Part shown: positions 46,544-59,925 of the stretch, one piece after another | Layout: every line of letters starts with the position of its first letter | Position numbering within the stretch: the first letter of the stretch is position 1 | From: Diplolepis rosae | Lineage: Eukaryota > Arthropoda > Insecta > Hymenoptera > Diplolepididae | NCBI GenBank assembly: GCA_030998225.1 | Contig: JAPYXD010000752.1 | Coordinates: 17,066,501 to 17,130,500, forward strand | DNA: 64,000 nt | Direction of reading: 5' to 3' | Notes under the pieces: generated by a model | What the model was told of the DNA's origin: nothing | Database searches by the model: none | The model's input: the letters and a program-made list of their open reading frames with translations, nothing else | Position numbers and translations under genes: made by a program

Positions 46544-47114
46544 CTATAGTTTAAATGAAAAATGATAAATAGCTTTCGAAATAATGTTACGAGAATAAAT
46601 ACTATAAATACTTCTGTTGGAAAAGAAAATTATGAATAATTATTTAAATGAATATTTTGCATAATAAATTGTTGGGAATTTTAACAACATTATGCGTTTT
46701 AAAACTTTTAATTATTCAAAACAAAAATAAAATAACGAAAGTTTTGAGTATCCAGCTGTTTAAATTCCATATTTATTCATTTATTTTATCATTTTCTCTG
46801 CAGGCATAGGAGATAAAGCCCTTTTACGCCATGATGGATGCATGTGTTAGAATTGTTAATTAAATTTGTCTCGTTGGCGGTTGAGAATTATAAGCGTACT
46901 CAGCTCTGTAATTTGCCTTATCCATGGAAGAATTTTCTTCTTCACGTACAATATACACAGTAACGTGAAATCCGATCTTAGCTGTTACGTAATTTCAAGG
47001 GAAGCGTTACTGAATTCGAATATATGTACTTCAGAAATAAAATACTCGTTTTTATATTTTTTTATAAGTTTTATAAGTAACTTAATAATGCTATATACTA
47101 CTATTATCATTCAA
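46544..47114. other. no gene seen
   Basis: AT-rich DNA. The 97-codon plus frame from 46,866 has no motif. Confidence 0.4.
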
Positions 47115-47339
47115 TACTCTCTAAATTTGAGTCAGTCAAAATTTACTGATTATCAGTGAAATTTGACTGATTCAGATAGCTAAAAAAAGGTTACTGTAAA
47201 TCAGTCAAATTTCACTGATTATTTCAGTGAAAATTGACTGATTTGACGGTGAAAAAGATTTTTTTCACTGATGAATTAGTGAAAAGGCAAATCACTGATT
47301 CAATCAGTGAAAATTTGACTCATTCAGATTTAGAAAGTA
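47115..47339. mobile_element. TACTCTCTAAAT MITE, copy 2
   Basis: Same ends and internal CACTGATTATCAGTGA-type units as 25,210-25,406, with about 28 extra bases (GAAAAGGCAAATCACTG) also present in copy 3. Confidence 0.8.
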
Positions 47340-47744
47340 CGGTATTGAAATATTGAAATTATAAAAGAATTAAATTACAGAAAGTAATCAGTTTTCAAAT
47401 TTTCGAAACTATTTAACTCTCACGTTCAATCATTCCGATTTTCTACCTTATGAAACTGACAATTTCAATGAATTATTAATTTTACAATAGATACAATTTT
47501 CATTTGACATTAAAACAGATAGTGATTTTGCCGACATTTTTATTCAAGAAGAAATTTTAAAACTTGAATAATTAAACAATCTATACTTTCAGAAGAGTCA
47601 ATTAATTTTTATATTCCAATTTATTTAATCAAATATGAATTTATACATCATTTTAACTCTATTACTTCTGCAAAGAAGATATATGAAAATACTCAAGATT
47701 AAAATTTATTACAAATCTGAATCCATCCATGAAACTTGTAATTT

Positions 47745-47782
<38 letters not shown>

Positions 47783-49131
47783 TGTGTGTGTGTACTAATC
47801 GAAAAATGATTGTCGAATCTCGTTTATTGAATAATAGAACCCCCGCAACTGTATTTCAAGTCCAATGTTACTACACAGAACTTATTACCTAAGTATTTCT
47901 GCATCGTTCGTGCTGAACTAACGCAATATACATATATAATACCTTCTATGTCTATAGTATATCCATTAAACGCTTCTACTGATAATTCTAACCTACATTC
48001 TTATCTCGATGTATATGAATTGAAGTTTAAGAAAATTCCACTAGGAAGTCTTTGTCTTTTTTCATTCTTTTTCATGTCGCCTACGTTTAATACTAACGTA
48101 TTCAATAAATTAGTCACTCATGAAAAAAATTAATTTTTCCCCTCGCTATCTCAACTACTGGAAGGTTTAATAAATATTAATCAACAGAAATTCTGCTAAG
48201 CTGGAAAATTTTCGATTAGAATGCAGAATCTTTTTAAAATATCATATTTAAAAAGCTTAATCATTATTCGGTTTTAAACTATTAGAGCTTAATTCATTAT
48301 CAAGTAGTATTTTACATAAAAGCGTCACCTAATATTCATGATTATTTCTATTAATTCAGATAAAATGTTTTTTGAAATTTCAAAAATCTAAGTATATGCA
48401 ACTTTTTGAAAAAGATTCCAAGCAATTTAGAATTTATATTTTTATGTAAGTACAAAGTATTAATATGAAGCTTTTTGAAAATTGTCAAAGAATTTCAAAC
48501 AATTTAAAGAAATTTGAAAGCGTCATTGAAAAAATATTTAGAAAATTATTGAATATATTTTAGAAATTTTTTCTTCCCTCGACTACACGAATTAAAATAA
48601 AATGAATTTGGTTTTATTCCTTTTTTCTCGAAAACTTCTAGAACTATATCAAATTTTATTTAATTCATGGACCTTAAGTTTACGTATACTTAAAGAAAAT
48701 CTTACTTTTTATTCAATTACCAGTACGCTCTAATAAATTATGAAGTTTTAAACTCAATCGGCAAACTAACTGTGTAATCGAATTCAGTTGAAAACTTAGA
48801 TGGCTTTAAATTTATGATTTTTATCATGGAAATTGATTCATGAGCGCTTTCTGAACTTTACATCACATTACATAAATTTTATGAGTATTTGCTAATTTCT
48901 GTCAGTATTTCATTGTTTTTCACTTTCATATTGAATTTCAGCAACTTTAGCAGAAAACAATTTTTACATCTTGATCATATGAAAAGGTATTGGTTTTTTG
49001 GGATAAAAGACTTTTCCAATTTTTGAAAGAATTATCGGATTGGATTACGCTTTCGCACACTTCTTGAAGGCATAAAAGGAAAGGAAGAGTTCGTTGACCA
49101 CACTGTAAAAAATATCGGTAAATTTTCCTAC
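47340..49131. other. no gene; (TA)n(TG)n microsatellite
   Basis: A TA run with adjoining TG repeats occupies about 47,747-47,794. The rest is AT-rich DNA. CACACTGTAAAAAATATCGG at 49,100 may be one end of an element disrupted by the Tc1-like insertion that follows. Confidence 0.5.
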
Positions 49132-50432
49132 TACACTTCCGGTCAGAAATGTGGGACCACCTGTTTTTCGATGATTGCTTAAATTATCTTAATTTCAATT
49201 CTGTGAGTGGTGAAATTTGTACTCTTAAGGTAGTTTTCAACCACAAAAATTAGACCTCAAGCAAAAATAGATAATTTTGCTTTCAAGAATAGCAATATTA
49301 TTATTGAAGGGCTATTTTGAAAGAGAAAAGATTATTTTACATGAAAAAAATTTGAAACACAGAAAAATAATTTTATTAATAAATTTTATTTTTTACCCAA
49401 CTTTTTTTCTTATCGCTTTTTACCAAATTTTAAAAAATTATGCAATTGTAATAAATTAAAAATCACTTTTTCAAGAAAAAGATTCCCTGCAACTTAACCG
49501 TTTCTGATTTTTAAAAATAAATTCTTTAATGGCTGAAACCATTAAAAAAATATTTTTATAAACAAATTGCTGAATTTGATAATAATTTATTCCTTTTCGA
49601 AAATTGGAAATGGTGAAGTTGTAGAGAATCTTTTTCTTGAAAAAGTGATTTGTAATTTATTAAAATCGCATAATTTTTTTAAATTAGGTAAGAAGCCAAT
49701 AAGAAAAAAAGTTGGGACAAAAATAAAATTTATTAATAAAATTTTGAAGAAGTTATTGCAAAAAAAGTCCAAATTTCAATGATTTCTTAAATTTTAAATA
49801 ACTTTCGAAGCAATCGACATTTTTTAATGTTCTTAGGCTCATTTCAAAGCTAAGATTCTACAGAATTGCAGTAAATTGTCATTATAAATCTATAATTTTT
49901 TTCTAGGATAATGCAAAGAGTTGCAATTGTAACAAAAAAGTAGGGAAATTTCGAAAACATTTCATCTGTAGGTAAATCATAATAAAGATCATATGAATAT
50001 ATATTTTAAGGGAATTCGATACAAAATTCATGATTATATTTTCTCAGCAAAAGCAATATTGGAATTTTTACAACTTTTTTATTTGAACTTTAACCTTGAG
50101 CAGTATGGAAGAAAAAATTTACACATCAATTCCAAGAATTTTGTTCGGTTTTATAGGAATTTAGCTTAAAAATAAGTGCAAGAAGATTACAAAATGTTGA
50201 TTATTTCGAAAGTTATTTAAAATTTAATAAAGCATTGAAATTTTGACTTTTTCTGCAATAACTTCTTCAAAAATTAACAAAACGAATTCATACTAGGCTT
50301 GTTTTAAGAAGAATTTTGATAGTTTTGAATTTAATTAAGAGAACAAATTTTTTTACTCACATAATTCAAATTAGGATAATTTAAGCAATTATCGAAAAAC
50401 AGGTGGTCCCACAATTCTGAACCATATTGATG
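49132..50432. mobile_element. Tc1-like non-autonomous element, copy C, complete ends
   Basis: Left end ACACTTCCGGTCAGAAATGT followed by GGGACCACCTG and right end CAGGTGGTCCCACAATTCTG form inverted termini of about 55 bp that continue through TTTTTCGATGATTGCTTAAA. The interior after 49,745 matches copy B. A TTAA hairpin MITE lies at 49,229 to about 49,743, with its right end deleted. No transposase is encoded. Confidence 0.8.
49225..49743. mobile_element. TTAA hairpin MITE, copy C, right end deleted
   Basis: TTAA (49,225-49,228) then GGTAGTTTTCAACCACAAAA. The copy is inserted about 38 bp further into the host element than copy B is. It follows the family into the right arm to about 49,740 and then switches to host sequence (TTTTGAAGAAGTTATTGC), so the right end and its TTAA are missing. 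Confidence 0.8.
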
Positions 50433-52113
50433 TATGTATTAGAAAATTTTTCCTAAATCCTTAGGAAGCATAGATTTTCTTACAGAAAGTGGAATTATTT
50501 CATAGATTTGAGGAAAATTAACCGAATTTTCTGACTTATTTCCGAACTATTAGGAAATATATCAGAAAGGTGAGAACATTTCACAAATCTCCTGGGTTGT
50601 AGGAAATTTTTTCCATGAAAATCGGAAATTATTCCACAAAAACGGAAATTTGTTCACTTTTTTTGGATATATAATAAAATTTATTAATTTTATTTAATCG
50701 CATACGCAGTCATTTTAGTCAATGATCATTTTTTTCTCCAATATTCAAAATTATATCGTTAGCAGAAAAAAAACATTACCGAGTTTGATTTAATTTAAAA
50801 TTTCAAAAATTCTAAACTGTTCAAACCCTCAAAGTATAAAAAAACGAAAAAAAAAGAAAAAAAAAATTATGTCGATGGTTGTGGGTAATAAAGGCAAAAG
50901 AGGACAAAAAAAAGAAAAAGAAGGAAGGGGTTTTGGAAAGTTGCCTTTTTTTTCTTTCCTCCTTTTGTTGGTTTCTCATACTCGTTTATTTTAAGAAATT
51001 TTTCTGGTCCAAATTTGGTCGTTTTTTTATATTTTGAGGGTTCGAGCAGTTTCGAATTCTTAAAATTTTGAATTATATTTTTGTTTGGACGTTAAGAGGA
51101 ATTTGAGTTTGTAGTGATACGTCTTCGAATTTAGTTTCGAATTTGATTTTTACAACTTTATTTTTAAAATATTGAATACTATACATTTGTGCCACATGAA
51201 CAACAAATAACCACGAAACATCTTGAACATCTCAAAATGTAATGGGTTACTGCGGGTAAAAAGTTATACTTTTGCTACTAGAAGTTTTTAATCGCAGAAC
51301 GAAATCTGTTTGAATATTAGTGGATAGTAGTTCTAATATTTCAAAATGTAATGCGGGATGTAAAAAATATGTGCCCCTTATTGGAACAAAACGCCAGCTG
51401 TTGAAAGTGACGTGACTTATTTTTTCTAAGGAAGTAAAAGAGAGTTCTTGTAGGGTTTGGTGTTTTCAACGAACTCTCGGCTCTAATTTTCCGTGAACTA
51501 AAATATTCCTCACATGAAAACAAATATAGACCTTTTTGAGTCATGTGGCTTGAAAAGTTAAGGAAATATGCCAATAAATGTTCCTTTATATTCAAACGTA
51601 AACCATTCGATAGTTTTTTCATTTTATTGGAACATTTATTAAAGAATACTGAGTTGAAATCCTGCGTGATTGATTAATATTAGAATTGCAAATATTGTAT
51701 GTAAATGTTATATTCGTGTTACTAATGAAATAGTCAAATATGAAATTTATTTTACTTTGCGTTCCAATAAATGGTTTTTTAATGACAGAAGGTCACTTAC
51801 TTTAAAAAAACGAATCTTGATAAAGTAAAGAACAAAAATTCGATTGAATTAACAAGTGGAAAAACACCTGCCAAAAATTAATCATTTAAACAAATTATCA
51901 TTCTTAAAGAAACTCCTAAGAAGATACTACGCAAATAATAAGTGTAGTTGTGTTTTGAAAACTTTCACTTTTATAACCGCATGTAAATCGATTACATAGA
52001 TTCACTCACACAATAATGATTCCGCAGTATTTAAACTTGAACTCTCTTTCAGCTTTTTTATATTTGTATCTTAGTGATTATACCATATAACATTATTTAT
52101 TTATTTTATATTT
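50433..52113. other. no gene seen; segment shared with 42.5 kb
   Basis: A stretch at 50,440-50,660 has repeated GGAAATT / AATTTCC motifs. 50,880-50,975 is the second copy of the AAAGAAGG...GTTTTGG segment at 42,485. No coding sequence supported. Confidence 0.45.
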
Positions 52114-52390
52114 TACTCTCTAAATCTGAATCAGTCAAATTTTCACTGATTGAATCAGTGATTTGCCTTTTCACTGATTCATCAGTGAAAAAATATTTTT
52201 CACTGTTGTAATCAGTTAATCTTCACTGATTCATCAATGAAAACAATATTTTTCACTTTCAAATCAGTCAATTATTACTGAAATAATCAGTGAAATTTGA
52301 CTGATTTACAGTAACCTCTTTTTAGCTATTTAAATCAGTAGAATTTCACTGATAATCAGTAGTTTTTGACTGATTTAAATTTAGAGAGTA
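52114..52390. mobile_element. TACTCTCTAAAT MITE, copy 3 (inverse orientation)
   Basis: The longest copy (277 bp), inverted relative to the other two. The extra length is additional TCACTGATTCATCAGTGAAA units, so copies differ by the number of internal units. Confidence 0.8.
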
Positions 52391-53369
52391 CGGATGGGTA
52401 GAGAACAAATAAATGATACCATCGTTTCTTTTTAGAAAATAAAAACAATTTTTTAATACAAAATATTTTAACAATATTTTACAAAAAATATTTTATTTCA
52501 TAGAAAACCAGTTATGAAATTAAAAATAAAATCTTTCATTCACAAATTCTTCAATATCCCTAAAACCAAAAATTACCGAAGACGCAGATTAATTCTGTCC
52601 TGAATGAGCGATAGAGCTTAGTTAAAATTTCGTTTTTTGATTAAACATCATTAATATAAATTATATAACTAATAAATTTTGAATTTCCATAACTTTCATG
52701 CATTTTTTGGTCACAAAGCTAATAAGGACTTGGACTAAAAATCTTTTGAATTTCATTCACTCATGTAACTTTTAGATGAATAACATCTATTATCTTAATT
52801 TTTGTAAATATACATTATGGAAATAATATGGAAGCATAACACCTAATGATTGTTGATTTTATTAATTTATTGACTAAAGTCAATTTGTAAGGTCTATTGA
52901 TTTTGGAAACCAAATTTATAACGTATAAAATTATTGATTCAACACACAAGATTTTGGCAAATTTCAATGCAATTCTATTATAAATAGCTAATTTGGTTTA
53001 ACATCGTACTTTTGTTGATATAAGGCCATAAATATAAGACTTTAAGCAAATAATATATTTTTTACTAAAATATAATTCATGGTATTGTATACGCATCTCA
53101 TTATCTGGGTTCTATTTTTTATACGGATATGAGTTTGAAAATTTGATTTGCAAAAAAGTGATTTTTCAAGGCCTCTGGGGCCAAATAAAGCAGCTGAAAA
53201 AACTTTATGTGAGGTTTCCTTATCTGGCGGCTCAATTCTTGAGGTGCTTGGTAAAAAGAAAATATATAAGGTAATCAGAATCTTGCGCATTGATTCCTAA
53301 ATATATTAGATGAATTATTTCGGAATTTCAAGTTTGAAACTCAGGTTTAGGATCTAGGTTTCAGAATTT
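52391..53369. other. no gene seen
   Basis: AT-rich DNA without recognisable features. Confidence 0.4.
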
Positions 53370-54460
53370 AAAATCCGAGTAATTTGAAGTAATCCGAAGT
53401 AATCCGGGGTAATCCGGGGTAATCCGCGGTAATCCCGATGTGGACACAACTCAGGTAATCGCCTGGACCACTTGGTGATCCGAACTGGTAATCTGGGGTA
53501 ATCCGGAGTGGTACAGGGTAATTCGAGTCATCCAAGGTAATCAAAATCCGCTGGACCGCGATTTTAGGAGTTTTTTCCCACTCGATCTGCCTTAAAGAGT
53601 GTAAGGTTTGAAAATCCTTTGTTCCGGAAATTATTTTTCCTTTATAAATCAACACTCTATATGTTTTAATTCTTTTCAATTCCTTTAGGTAACTTAGAAT
53701 TTCTTTCGGAGTAATCCGGAGTAATCCGGAGTAATCCGGAGTAATCCGCGGTAATCCGAAGTAAATCGGAGTAATATGGAGTAAATCGGAGTATTCCGGA
53801 GTAATGCGCAGTAATCCGCGGTAATCCCGATGGGGAAACAACTCAGGTAATCCGCTGGACCACTTGGTGATCCGAACTAGTAATCTGGGGTAATTCGGAG
53901 TAGTAAAGGGTAATTCGAGTTATCCAAGGTAATCAACATTCGCTGGACCGCGATTTTAGGAGTTGTTTCCCACTCGATCCGTCTTAAAGAGTATAAGGTT
54001 TGAAAATCCTTTGTTCCGGAAATTATTTTCCCTTTATAAATCAACACTCTATATGTTTTAATTTTTTTCAATTCCTGTACGTAACTTAAAATTTGTTTTG
54101 GAGTAATCCGGAGTAATCCGCAATAATCCGAAGTAAATCGGAGTATTCCGGAGTAATCTGAAGTAATCCGGGTAATCCGAAGTAACCCGGGGTAATCCTA
54201 AGGGGGAAAAAAACTCTGTTAATACGCTGGACCACTTGGTAATCCGAAATGGTAATCCGAGTAATCCAAGATGCTCTAAGTTCATCCGAGGTAATTAACA
54301 TCCGCTGGACCCCGATTTTATGAGTTTTTTCTTCCTCAATTCTTCTTAAAGAGCGTAGGGTTTGAAAAACCTTTGTTTTGAAAATTATTTTTTCTTTATA
54401 ACAGAACACTCTATATGTTTTTTTTTTTTTTTTAATTCCTGTACGTAACTTAGAATTTTT
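53370..54460. repeat. GTAATCCGGA decamer minisatellite in about 370-bp higher-order units
   Basis: Blocks of the 10-bp unit GTAATCCGGA (variants GTAATCCGCG, GTAAATCGGA) at about 53,387-53,450, 53,706-53,835 and 54,100-54,200 alternate with a conserved spacer beginning GCTGGACC(G/A)C and ending GTAACTTA-AATTT. The block-plus-spacer unit occurs three times. Because 30 bp is three units, minus-strand frames encode a repeating ITPDYSGLLR-like decapeptide up to 157 codons long; this is a by-product of the repeat and I do not call a gene. Confidence 0.9.
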
Positions 54461-54947
54461 TTACTTTATGAAATTATTTGGCCATTAATATATTTCAATC
54501 AATGACTTATTCTGCTGTGATCAGCAAAAAAAAGCATAAGAAAATTTCTAATTTTATTTAGATAAAATGTAACGTAAAATCGGGAAAAATGCAAATAATG
54601 TAAAATAGTGAAATCTAATTCACAAGATGAAATTTGTGTTTGAGTGAAATCCCTACCATAAACAGAATTAAATTACCTTTCTCTCAGTGTATAATTTTTT
54701 TCAAATTTTGAGGGAATTTAATTAACTCGTACAAGCAACTAACTATAAATATCGCAACCATTATTATAATTTTTTAACTAAAACGAAGAAATTTTTTTTT
54801 AATTCCGGAAGCATCTCTTGTAATATTTTTTTCAAGTTGGATAAAATTGAATCAGGCGAGAAAGATGAAAATGAGGTATTATTGTTTTACTTTTTAACAA
54901 AAACGGAAAACTATACAAATTTTTTTCAAGTTTTCAAAGGAAAAAAA
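54461..54947. other. no gene seen
   Basis: AT-rich DNA. An isolated TTTCTCTCAGTGTA near 54,678 looks like one end of a CACTG-type element without its partner. Confidence 0.4.
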
Positions 54948-56308
54948 TCTGCGCAGCTCGCTTCGCTCGCCGTCAAAGTCACTGAATTTCTTTTTGAATT
55001 TAAGTGAAACAGGAAATTCAATTTACTTAAGGCTCTATCGGCCTTAAGGAACACATTCTCATCATGACACTCGCGCTTCGCGCTCGATTTTCTGTATACA
55101 TTTCAGTATAACTTTTTAATAAATTACATGATTAAAAGAATTTACTTTCTTCCACATATCTAAAAAGGAAAAACAATCGTAGACTTTATTTAAGGAAACG
55201 ATTTTGCAGAACAACGCTTATTTCGTATCTCACATATTTTGGTGAAAAAAATCGAATTTTTTCAATATTAAAAATCAAAACATAAAATATACATCCTGTT
55301 CCGAAATTTCTTTATCAAAATTTGTAGACCTCATTTAGGCAAACAATTTTCCATCTAAACGTTTTTTTTTATCTCACATATTTTGTCTAAAAAATGGAAT
55401 TTTTGAATTTTAATCGTATTTTTTAGAATTGAAACGAAAAATATATGTTTTTTCAGAAACTGTGTCAGACAAAATTTGTAGATCTTTTTGAAACGAACAA
55501 CTTTGTATTCTTACGCTTTTTTCGTATTTCACATATTTTGTCTAAAAAATGGAATTTTTTCATTTTTATCGTATTTTTTGGAATTGAAACGAAAAATATA
55601 TGTTTTTTCAGAAACTGCGCTAGACAAAATTTGTAGATCTTTTTGAAACGAACAACTTTGTATTCTTACATTTTTTTGGTATCTCCAATATTATTGTTAA
55701 AAAATTGAATTTTGGATTTTCAATAGTATTTTTTTTAATTAAAAAGAAAAATATGCATCTTATGAAAAAATGTTATAATTCAAATTTGTAGGCCTTTATG
55801 TATTCAATAATATTGTATCATAACGTTTTTTCGTATCTCGTATAATTTAACTGGAAAATGGAATTTTGATATTGACTTTTTTCGAATTTGAATATGCTGT
55901 AACATTTCTAATTTTTATTTAATCAAAAAATGTTATGAGAATAATTTGTAGAGATTTATGAGCACTATCAAAAACCAGGATTGGAATTTTTGATTTTTTC
56001 AAAAAATTATTTTCAAAAACACAAAAGTAGTGCTCCATCCCTCAATTTTGATTGGATGTGGCTGGTTAACGAACTTGTCCTTACTTTTTCGGCTCCGATA
56101 AAGTGTACCAAAGCTCAATTCAATCTGATAATTCTATCGAGAGTTATGCCGCACACGACCTACTACAGACAGACAGACAGACAGACAGACACTTTCGTAA
56201 AAACCATTTTTTCTGACTCAGGGGGTCTCAAACCGTAAAGATTTGATGAAAATTTCGAAAGTCATTTTTCACATAAAACCAATACCTTCTCATCCATGAT
56301 GAGAATGT
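54948..56308 (-). mobile_element. Helentron-like non-autonomous element, copy 2
   Basis: It starts ACATTCTCATC (56,308-56,298) in the minus orientation and matches copy 1 throughout, with a short GTCT run at 56,165-56,190 and the internal 3'-end motif (GATGAGAATGT plus CTTAAGGC hairpin) at 55,062-55,025. The outermost terminus differs: the GCCCGC hairpin and its GATGAGAATGT are missing and the element runs from GCGAGCTGC straight into AGA and a T-run. It sits in A/T-rich DNA with no duplication visible. No Rep/helicase is encoded. Confidence 0.8.
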
Positions 56309-59115
56309 AAAAAACAAATCTTAACAAGAATGGAATTATTCATTATAATTTTGAATTACATTGTGTTATTTAATTTGCAAAGAAAGTACTATTCTTTAGA
56401 AAATTATCTCGAAAAATTTGGGAATGGAGCAAGTTTTCAAGGGCACTTTTTCTTGTCTTAGCAGAGAAAAATATCGTCGTCGTTATTAACGGTTGGCTAG
56501 AAAGCTCGATGAGAACGCGAGTGCTGTGAAAATCAAAAACTTTTCTGCTAATGCTGCTTTTTATGATCGTCGAAAGTGTTGACTCATACTTTGATCACAT
56601 CTCTGACCTTCGTAATGCAGAAGGTATTACAATAATTTTAAAGAATACAATTTGCATGATTAATTCAGTTTTAGACTAAAAATAGAATAAAAGTTAAACC
56701 AATTTTTTTAGATTCAAAAGATTTATTTTAATCATAAATAAATGATCTGATATATTATTAATAAAATCTAAATAAATAAATGGAGCTTTTATTAGTATTT
56801 TACTGAAGTCCTACTTAGAATATGGTTTGCATCATATTTGTAACATAAAATATAGCAATGTTTACTGTTTAGTTTCCGTGACTTTAAGATTTTTCAAAAA
56901 TGTAATTTTTAATGCAATATTTATTGTTAAATACACTGTAATCAATAATATTTATATTGTAATGAATGATAATAAATAAATCAGCCTTTTTGTTTAGTTT
57001 ATGGTTTTACAGAAGATGATTTTATATTTCTTTATGAAGATAATACATTTTTTAGATTTAATCTAATAATATAGGCAAAACAAATAAAATAAATGTAATG
57101 AAGTGTAAAAATAAAGTAAGATAAAAATGTCTTAAATCAGTATGTTTTATAGAAGTTTGCAAATCGATAAAACTGAAGAGTAAAATGGATATTCTACTGC
57201 TCTGCATGTTGTGAAATGAAAACGAGCGAAGAATAGATGCGCCCAAGCGTCCTTAACCATGACACTTTGCACAATATCATGCAAATAAAAAAAATATATT
57301 TTACCAAAGCATAGTGCTGTTAAATTTTTTATTTCCAAATACACGTTGGTGATACCATCAAATATAAGTTTAAAATAAAATAATGTTTGCCATATCCACA
57401 GTAGAAGTGGACCGTTGCTGTCAGGCACAGTAGTAAAAGTCTAATTCTGCCTTTTCAGTAGAGAAATATGGCTTTGGTCGTCCTTAGAGCCTTTCCATCA
57501 GGAAATGTTTTTCGCAATTTTTCGTGTACAGTATTTTTCAAAAAGAATAATTCATTTAAATATCTCATAATAAATATAATCATTATATTTTTCTAAAGAC
57601 AATTAATTGATTATAATTATTTTGACATATTTTTTAAATTGTTGAAAGGTTTTAAAAAATCTTATTTACATACAAGCATGTATGAATGTATTATGATACT
57701 ATACGTATTTTATATTGTAGTCCAGTAGTTTGATTCTTCACGGAAGTGAAATGTATAACTAAACCACCGACATTTATCCTTGATCTTGTCACATATACCG
57801 TGAAACACTAATTAGCGAAAATGGCAATATATTTGAACAGGGATATCAAGCGTGATTTGTTTAAAGCATCATTATCAGTAAATTATATCTATAAATAGCA
57901 AAAATAAAAATATTATTATAACTGAATAAAAATATTAGAAGTCTTGATGTATAAAATTAATGAAATAGAGATGAATTTGACAGATTATAAATTCATGATT
58001 TATTCCACTCTTTGCGTTACAATAATAAAAAAACTTGTTTTTAAATTCTTATATCTGTTCAAAACGTGGATTCAAATTTATATCATTTTTCCGGATTCAA
58101 CTCACGTAGTCATATAAGTAATTCAAAGACATTTAAATATATTAGGGTTTTTTTTTGTTTTGATTTTATAGTATTTTTACTCAAGCTAAAAGCTCTTGAC
58201 TGTGTAATTAACGAAGTTATTATTTGATTTAAAACTAAGGTTATTTAATGTGAAAGAGATTTTTTGCTGTATAAGCATTTCATTCTTCAAATTATCAGAA
58301 TAAACATCTTTTCAATAAAATAACATTTTTTATCGTAAAATAAATTTATGGCTTGTAATAGTTTATTGACCCTGTATGTTCATAAAAAATTGTCTCTACT
58401 TTTCTCGACTCTTAGATTAGTTTTGGCAAAAACAAGATTTGTAAATTGGTTAAATTTCATAATAAATTTATGATTTTTACCATTTTTCGAATTTCCTTAC
58501 AATATTTTCGTCAGAAATAACTTTTAACAAGTGATTAAAGATTTTTTCGAAATTTATAGTAATAAAAAACTCAAGTAGTTTTATAGAATAATCCCAAAAT
58601 GATTTTTATGCACAATAAAATTATATAAATGCAAAATCACTCACCCAAAAAACTTTCTCAGTTGAAAAAACTTATTTTTCACAAACACATCATCTTTTTT
58701 TTTTTTAAATACAAGAAATTATTTTTTTCTGTGCAATTGTGTATAGTCTACGGTACTTGAATTACGAACTAAAATTCTTGAAGCAAATAAAAATTTTTAA
58801 TTTCCTTTAGGGATTTATTTCTGAGTGTGTTTTCAAGGGATGGAATTTTGTGAAAGAAGCTTACGTACGTAAAAGCACGCTGTGCGCCGCGGTGCCGCGA
58901 ACTGACTGACAGAAATATCCCTCTTTCTCGCCGACGCTTGCGTCTCTCTCTCTAATCCGCTTTCTCTTTCTCCCTCGTTCTCTCCTCCCTCGATCCAATA
59001 AGAATCGTAGTAAATCGTTTTCCAATCCACGTGGTGCGCAAACGTACGTGTTTTTAATAAAAAAAACTGGTGATTTTTTGTTTATGTAGCAAAAGACGCA
59101 AAGTGGATCCGTTGA
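56309..59115. other. no gene seen; CpG-rich patch at the right
   Basis: 2.8 kb of AT-rich DNA without recognisable gene. A patch at 58,855-59,050 is strikingly GC-rich with CT-rich runs, flanked by TTACGTACGTA and AAACGTACGT, and could be an old promoter or the core of an element. Confidence 0.4.
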
Positions 59116-59274
59116 TACACTGTAAAAAAAAAGTTTTAATTCAAGTCTAAAAATCGACTAACTTTAAGATGTAACAAAAACTAGACCATTAGAGAAGGAC
59201 AGACTTATGCGCTCTAAATTTAAGCCAAAATATTCTGTTAGACGTAACAAATTTAAGACTTTTTTTTCTGTGTA
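59116..59274. mobile_element. CACTG/CACAG MITE, 155 bp
   Basis: TA, CACTGTAAAAAAAAAGTTTT ... AAGACTTTTTTTTCTGTG, TA. The interior contains TTAAG/CTTAA and TCTAA motifs in both orientations. It belongs with the other CACNG-ended, TA-flanked elements here. Confidence 0.65.
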
Positions 59275-59755
59275 TAAATAAAGCTTGAGAATTTTTAATT
59301 TTTCAATCCGAAAAAGCAAATCCAATATGTCAAAGCAAATTAAAAAAAGCAATTAATTTGCCTGTAAAAGTATCATAAAGGTTTGAAGTGTATACAGGGT
59401 GATCCGCCAATAGCCATAAAGTTTTGAATGTCAAATTCTTTGTTAAAAACCAAACAAGAAATCATATTGACAAAATATTGTGCCAACAATAGTTTTCAAA
59501 CTATTAAGGATTGCAATTGGCAAGTAGAAACTCACAATTTCCGCGCGCCCATAAGCTTCCTGCGCGAATTTTTTACCAAAATTCACTTCAGATCAGTAAA
59601 GTATTCTTAGCCAGACAAGAGACAAACTGTTACCGAACCAACATGAAGTTGGAAACCATATCAACAACAATTGTTCATCAAGCTTCCCACGATTTAAATA
59701 CGAATTACAAAATTTACTGAATTTTCCATGAGTTTGGATTTTTCATACATAGGAA
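59275..59755. other. no gene seen
   Basis: Contains TACAGGGTGATCCGCCAATA near 59,394, which may be the tail of a non-LTR element. Nothing else supported. Confidence 0.35.
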
Positions 59756-59759
59756 CAAA

Positions 59760-59925
59760 AATGACTGGCAATCGAAAGACCCGGGTTCGAATCCCGGCAC
59801 AGTTGAAAGCGTTTTTTTCCACAGAAAGATTTCAAATTCTTGGAAAACTTTTAATTGCTTTCCACGATTTAAGAGTTTGAGATTGTGTGTGAGGACCCCT
59901 ATCGGAGAAGTATGTATCCTATCTG
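59760..59925 (+). repeat. tRNA-derived SINE, third copy
   Basis: GGCAATCGAAAGACCCGGGT then TCGAATCCCGGCACAGTTGA matches the tRNA-like part of the pair at 20.5 kb. The body continues with CACAGAAAGATTTCAAATTC and ends GTATCCTATCTGATACC, the inverse of which lies at 20,440. The B box GGTTCGAATCCC is perfect here. Confidence 0.6.

Noticed and set aside
53368..54409. 157- and 107-codon minus-strand frames with repeating ITPDYSGLLR
   Set aside because: Explained by the 10-bp minisatellite, which keeps all frames open; no start context, splice sites or domain.
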